Positions 62,095 to 64,000 of a stretch of 64,000 bases of DNA are shown one piece after another. Origin of the DNA: Planococcus sp. MSAK28401 (GTDB lineage Bacteria; Bacillota; Bacilli; Bacillales_A; Planococcaceae); contig NZ_JAAMTH010000001.1 in the NCBI RefSeq assembly GCF_018283455.1, positions 3,472,551 through 3,536,550 of the forward strand, in the 5' to 3' direction. The number at the start of each line of letters is the position of its first letter. The first letter of the stretch is position 1. The notes under the pieces are model-generated. The model saw only the letters and a list, made by a program, of their open reading frames with translations, searched no databases and was not told where the DNA came from. Both the position numbers and the translations under genes were made by a program.

Positions 62095-62870
62095 TTTTTA
62101 GCCCCTCCTGTTTTCGTTTTAACAGGCTGTTGCACTTCTTTCTTTTCCCATGGACGGTAAATGAACATGTTTTGGATAAGCGAGATGATGTTCCCGATTA
62201 CCCAGTAAAGTGTCAATGCGGACGGCAAGACGATCCCGAACCCGGCAATCATGACCGGCATGAAATACATCATTGCCTTCATTTGCGGGTTGTCCATTGC
62301 AGGGCCCGTACGCAGAACGATCAATTGCATGACACCGGCTGTAACGGCCAGGATGATGCTCGGTTCTGCCAGCGGGAAGATCAAAAATGTGCCAAGATCG
62401 ATTTCAGGCGTTGCATTCATACGGCTGATCGCGTGATAGAAACCGATCAAAATCGGCATCTGGATGACAACCGGCAAACAGCCGGCCATCGGGTTGACGC
62501 CTTTTTCCTGGAACATCGCCATCATTTCCTGCTGATATTTCTGCTGGGTGACGGCGTCTTTCGATTTATACTTCTCTTTTAACTTAGCCAGCTCAGGCTG
62601 AATTTCCTGCATGCGTTTCGAACTTTTCGTCTGCTTGATCATCAATGGCAGTAAGGCTAACCGGATGAGAATCGTTACTGCAATAATCCCGAATCCATAA
62701 GTACCTAGGAAATCCTTAAAGAATACGATGATCGATACTAACGGCCAAACGACAAACTCATTCCAAAATCCTTCGCTTTGGTCGCTGATCGGCTGGTCAA
62801 ACTCCATACAGCCCGACAATAAGAGGGCAACAACCACCAAGGCGAAGAGCAATCCTGTTCTCTTCTTCAC
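62091..62870 (-). CDS. yidC: Membrane protein insertase YidC (SpoIIIJ/OxaA1)
   Basis: A 259-residue insertase that places membrane proteins with or without SecYEG. Lipoprotein signal with LLLSGC (Cys21). Five membrane helices; the groove arginine is in TILIRLALLPLMIKQTKSSKRMQE (near 72), and GCLPVVIQMPILIGFYHAI is the conserved TM3 region. The basic C-terminal tail binds ribosomes. It starts at GTG after GGAGGAAGC, and jag overlaps its end. Confidence 0.97.
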   Translation of the reverse strand: MKKRTGLLFALVVVALLLSGCMEFDQPISDQSEGFWNEFVVWPLVSIIVFFKDFLGTYGFGIIAVTILIRLALLPLMIKQTKSSKRMQEIQPELAKLKEKYKSKDAVTQQKYQQEMMAMFQEKGVNPMAGCLPVVIQMPILIGFYHAISRMNATPEIDLGTFLIFPLAEPSIILAVTAGVMQLIVLRTGPAMDNPQMKAMMYFMPVMIAGFGIVLPSALTLYWVIGNIISLIQNMFIYRPWEKKEVQQPVKTKTGGAKK

Positions 62871-62937
62871 TTTGCTTCCTCCAAACTCTATTCAATTACT
62901 TCCTATAGTAACATCCGGATCGATCCGGCATCTACAT

Positions 62938-63282
62938 CTACTTCTTCGGCAAAGCGCGTGCGATCTTCAGCACATGCTCCAGACTTTTCTTGCTTTCATG
63001 AAAATCTAAATTGGCCGCCTGTGGTCGGGCGATGATAATGTAATCCGCGTTCGGCAGGAGATCATCCTTCAATTCCAAGAAGGCTTGGCGGATATAACGC
63101 TTGACGCGGTTTCTAGCGACCGCATTGCCGACTTTTTTGCTGACGGAAAGGCCCAGGCGAAATTCCTCCTGCTGCTCGCCTTTCAGCAAATAAACAATGA
63201 ATTGCCGATTCGCAAATGATTTTCCTTTTTTGAAAACGCGCTGAAACTCCGTATTCTTCTTGATCCGCTGCTGCTTATTCAT
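62938..63282 (-). CDS. rnpA: Ribonuclease P protein component
   Basis: A 114-residue basic protein that joins the RNase P RNA and helps bind the 5' leader of pre-tRNA. The start [22 protein letters not shown] and the RNR-type motif [23 protein letters not shown] (about 52-74) are typical. ATG 63282 follows CAGGTGAAAAA; an upstream ATG at 63315 lacks a site. It lies downstream of rpmH past a terminator-like hairpin. Confidence 0.97.
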   Translation of the reverse strand: MNKQQRIKKNTEFQRVFKKGKSFANRQFIVYLLKGEQQEEFRLGLSVSKKVGNAVARNRVKRYIRQAFLELKDDLLPNADYIIIARPQAANLDFHESKKSLEHVLKIARALPKK

Positions 63283-63339
63283 TTTTTCACCTGCTACTTG
63301 CTTATTTTGATGCATTTTCGCTCAAATCCCGCGAAAAAG

Positions 63340-63374
63340 AAAAAAAAAGACCACTGATGCGGTCAGTGGACTTT
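63340..63374 (-). terminator. Terminator or attenuator between rpmH and rnpA
   Basis: GTCCACTGA pairs with TCAGTGGTC on the minus strand, then T8. The stem begins at the rpmH stop codon. It would lower expression of rnpA relative to rpmH. Confidence 0.75.
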
Positions 63375-63510
63375 AAGCTGATAGTACTTTTCTTCCTTTA
63401 CGGCGACGGGCAGCGATAACGCGACGTCCGTTCTTTGTGCTCATGCGTGCTCTGAAGCCGTGCACTTTGCTGTGTTTGCGTTTATTTGGTTGGTATGTGC
63501 GCAATGTCAT
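63373..63510 (-). CDS. rpmH: 50S ribosomal protein L34
   Basis: A 45-residue, strongly basic protein. The reading frame gives [20 protein letters not shown], then [20 protein letters not shown] and SA, which agrees with L34 of Staphylococcus and Bacillus almost throughout. The start ATG at 63510 follows AGGAGGTG with 7-base spacing and adds three residues (M-T-L) before the conserved RTYQ. It is the first gene left of dnaA, transcribed away from it. Confidence 0.97.
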   Translation of the reverse strand: MTLRTYQPNKRKHSKVHGFRARMSTKNGRRVIAARRRKGRKVLSA

Positions 63511-63699
63511 GACCTTACACCTCCTATATAAAAGTTAACTATTTTCTAAAGACAGTCTCGACTATTATAAGGGCGCTGGCTTGTCTCTGTCAATGGTTTC
63601 TTTTAAATGCATAAGATCAGCGGGGCAACCAGAAAAGGAAAGTTATACACAATCAAGGAGGATTCCCGGTGAACTTCCTGTGATCTCATTTTTAGCGCA

Positions 63700-63945
63700 A
63701 ATGATTTATCCACATGCCTTATCGACAGGTTTTTCACATAGGAACTGCCTGTGGATATCAAAAATGTGCACAAACGCCGCCATGTGGATAAGTGAAAGAA
63801 ATGCTTGTAATGTCTATCGTTTTTTGATAACATTGTTTTGTTTTCACTTGTTAACAATTTCTATCCCGAAATAGTTATCCACATATTGTGGGTAAGGTGT
63901 GGATAGTTTTCCCTAAGCCTGTTTACAAACTTTATCCACAGGCTG
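63700..63945. other. oriC-associated DnaA-box cluster upstream of dnaA
   Basis: Perfect DnaA boxes TTATCCACA at 63706-63714, 63875-63883 and 63932-63940 (plus) and 63783-63791 (minus). One-mismatch boxes lie at 63749-63757, 63887-63895 and 63898-63906. In Bacilli the rpmH-dnaA gap is the upstream half of a bipartite origin; the unwinding element normally lies after dnaA, outside this window. Confidence 0.9.
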
Positions 63946-63957
63946 TGGTTTTGTGTA

Positions 63958-64000
63958 TGGTATACTGTAAAAAATCTTTACATATAAAGGAGATACGCTA
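63958..64000 (+). promoter_or_regulatory. dnaA promoter and ribosome binding site
   Basis: An extended -10 (TGGTATACT, 63958-63966) with no good -35 box, then AAAGGAGATACGCTA at the end of the window. The dnaA start codon should follow within the next few bases. The boxes just upstream suit autoregulation by DnaA. Confidence 0.75.

Overview
The window reads as the replication-origin-proximal chromosome of a low-to-mid-GC Firmicute of the family Planococcaceae, most probably Planococcus or a close relative. Support comes from the canonical right-hand block rpmH-rnpA-yidC-jag-mnmE-mnmG-rsmG-noc-parA-parB, the walRKHIJ-htrA-rlmH block, the rpsF-ssb-rpsR and gdpP-rplI-dnaB-purA blocks, protein sequences close to but distinct from Bacillus and Staphylococcus, and the absence of the sporulation gene yyaC that sits near parA in Bacillus. 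The genus is an inference from recall, not from a search. The last ~490 bases hold a DnaA-box cluster, an extended -10 promoter and a ribosome binding site; dnaA itself should start just past base 64000. Nearly all core genes lie on the minus strand, so they are transcribed away from the origin.

Layout. 0-3.9 kb: a fragment of an alpha/beta hydrolase, then a SAM-riboswitch-controlled operon of a polar amino acid ABC transporter and a homocysteine S-methyltransferase. 4-9.1 kb: sarcosine oxidase, a Gfo/Idh/MocA dehydrogenase and ahpCF behind a PerR-like operator. 9.1-16.7 kb: a nucleoside deaminase, a DUF4317 protein, a cytosolic beta-propeller, an ica/pga-like exopolysaccharide cluster and a lipoprotein. 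16.8-23.1 kb: an AEC transporter, a 2-hydroxycarboxylate transporter with its likely two-component system, and an intervening esterase. 23.5-30.7 kb: accessory genes (SDRs, nucleoside hydrolase, DUF4230, two GNATs, an Imm5-like protein, a DUF1846 protein). 31-39.5 kb: rlmH, a CxxH/CxxC protein, htrA and the WalRK cell-wall regulon core. 40.6-49.5 kb: purA, dnaB, rplI, gdpP, DUF2232, rpsR, ssb, rpsF. 49.7-63.5 kb: DUF3267, GGCT-like, ychF, DUF951, MscS, DUF554, parB, parA, noc, rsmG, mnmG, mnmE, jag, yidC, rnpA, rpmH.

The most unusual content is non-coding. Two homologous tandem arrays (39.67-40.46 kb and 47.03-48.02 kb) are made of ~245-bp units, each with an 86-nt imperfect hairpin whose inner stem changes in compensating pairs between units. 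In two units the hairpin apex carries an ~87-bp extra element, which occurs again on its own near 33.55 kb and has its own compensated stem. The unit junctions carry a CCCGGG-centred palindrome that matches 12 of 14 positions of the Bacillus Noc-binding consensus. At least three other families of palindromic intergenic repeats are scattered over 5-48 kb. Four parS or parS-like sites, a second DnaA-box cluster ~32 kb from dnaA, and a perfect 22-bp palindrome upstream of mnmE complete the chromosome-maintenance signals.

How the genes work together: origin firing and segregation (DnaA boxes, parS, ParAB, Noc), tRNA wobble modification (MnmE/MnmG), RNase P and ribosomal proteins, membrane insertion (YidC/Jag), cell-wall homeostasis (WalRK with WalH/WalI/WalJ and HtrA), c-di-AMP turnover (GdpP) and the replicative helicase are all grouped here. 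The left half holds nutrient uptake, stress defence and surface-polysaccharide genes.
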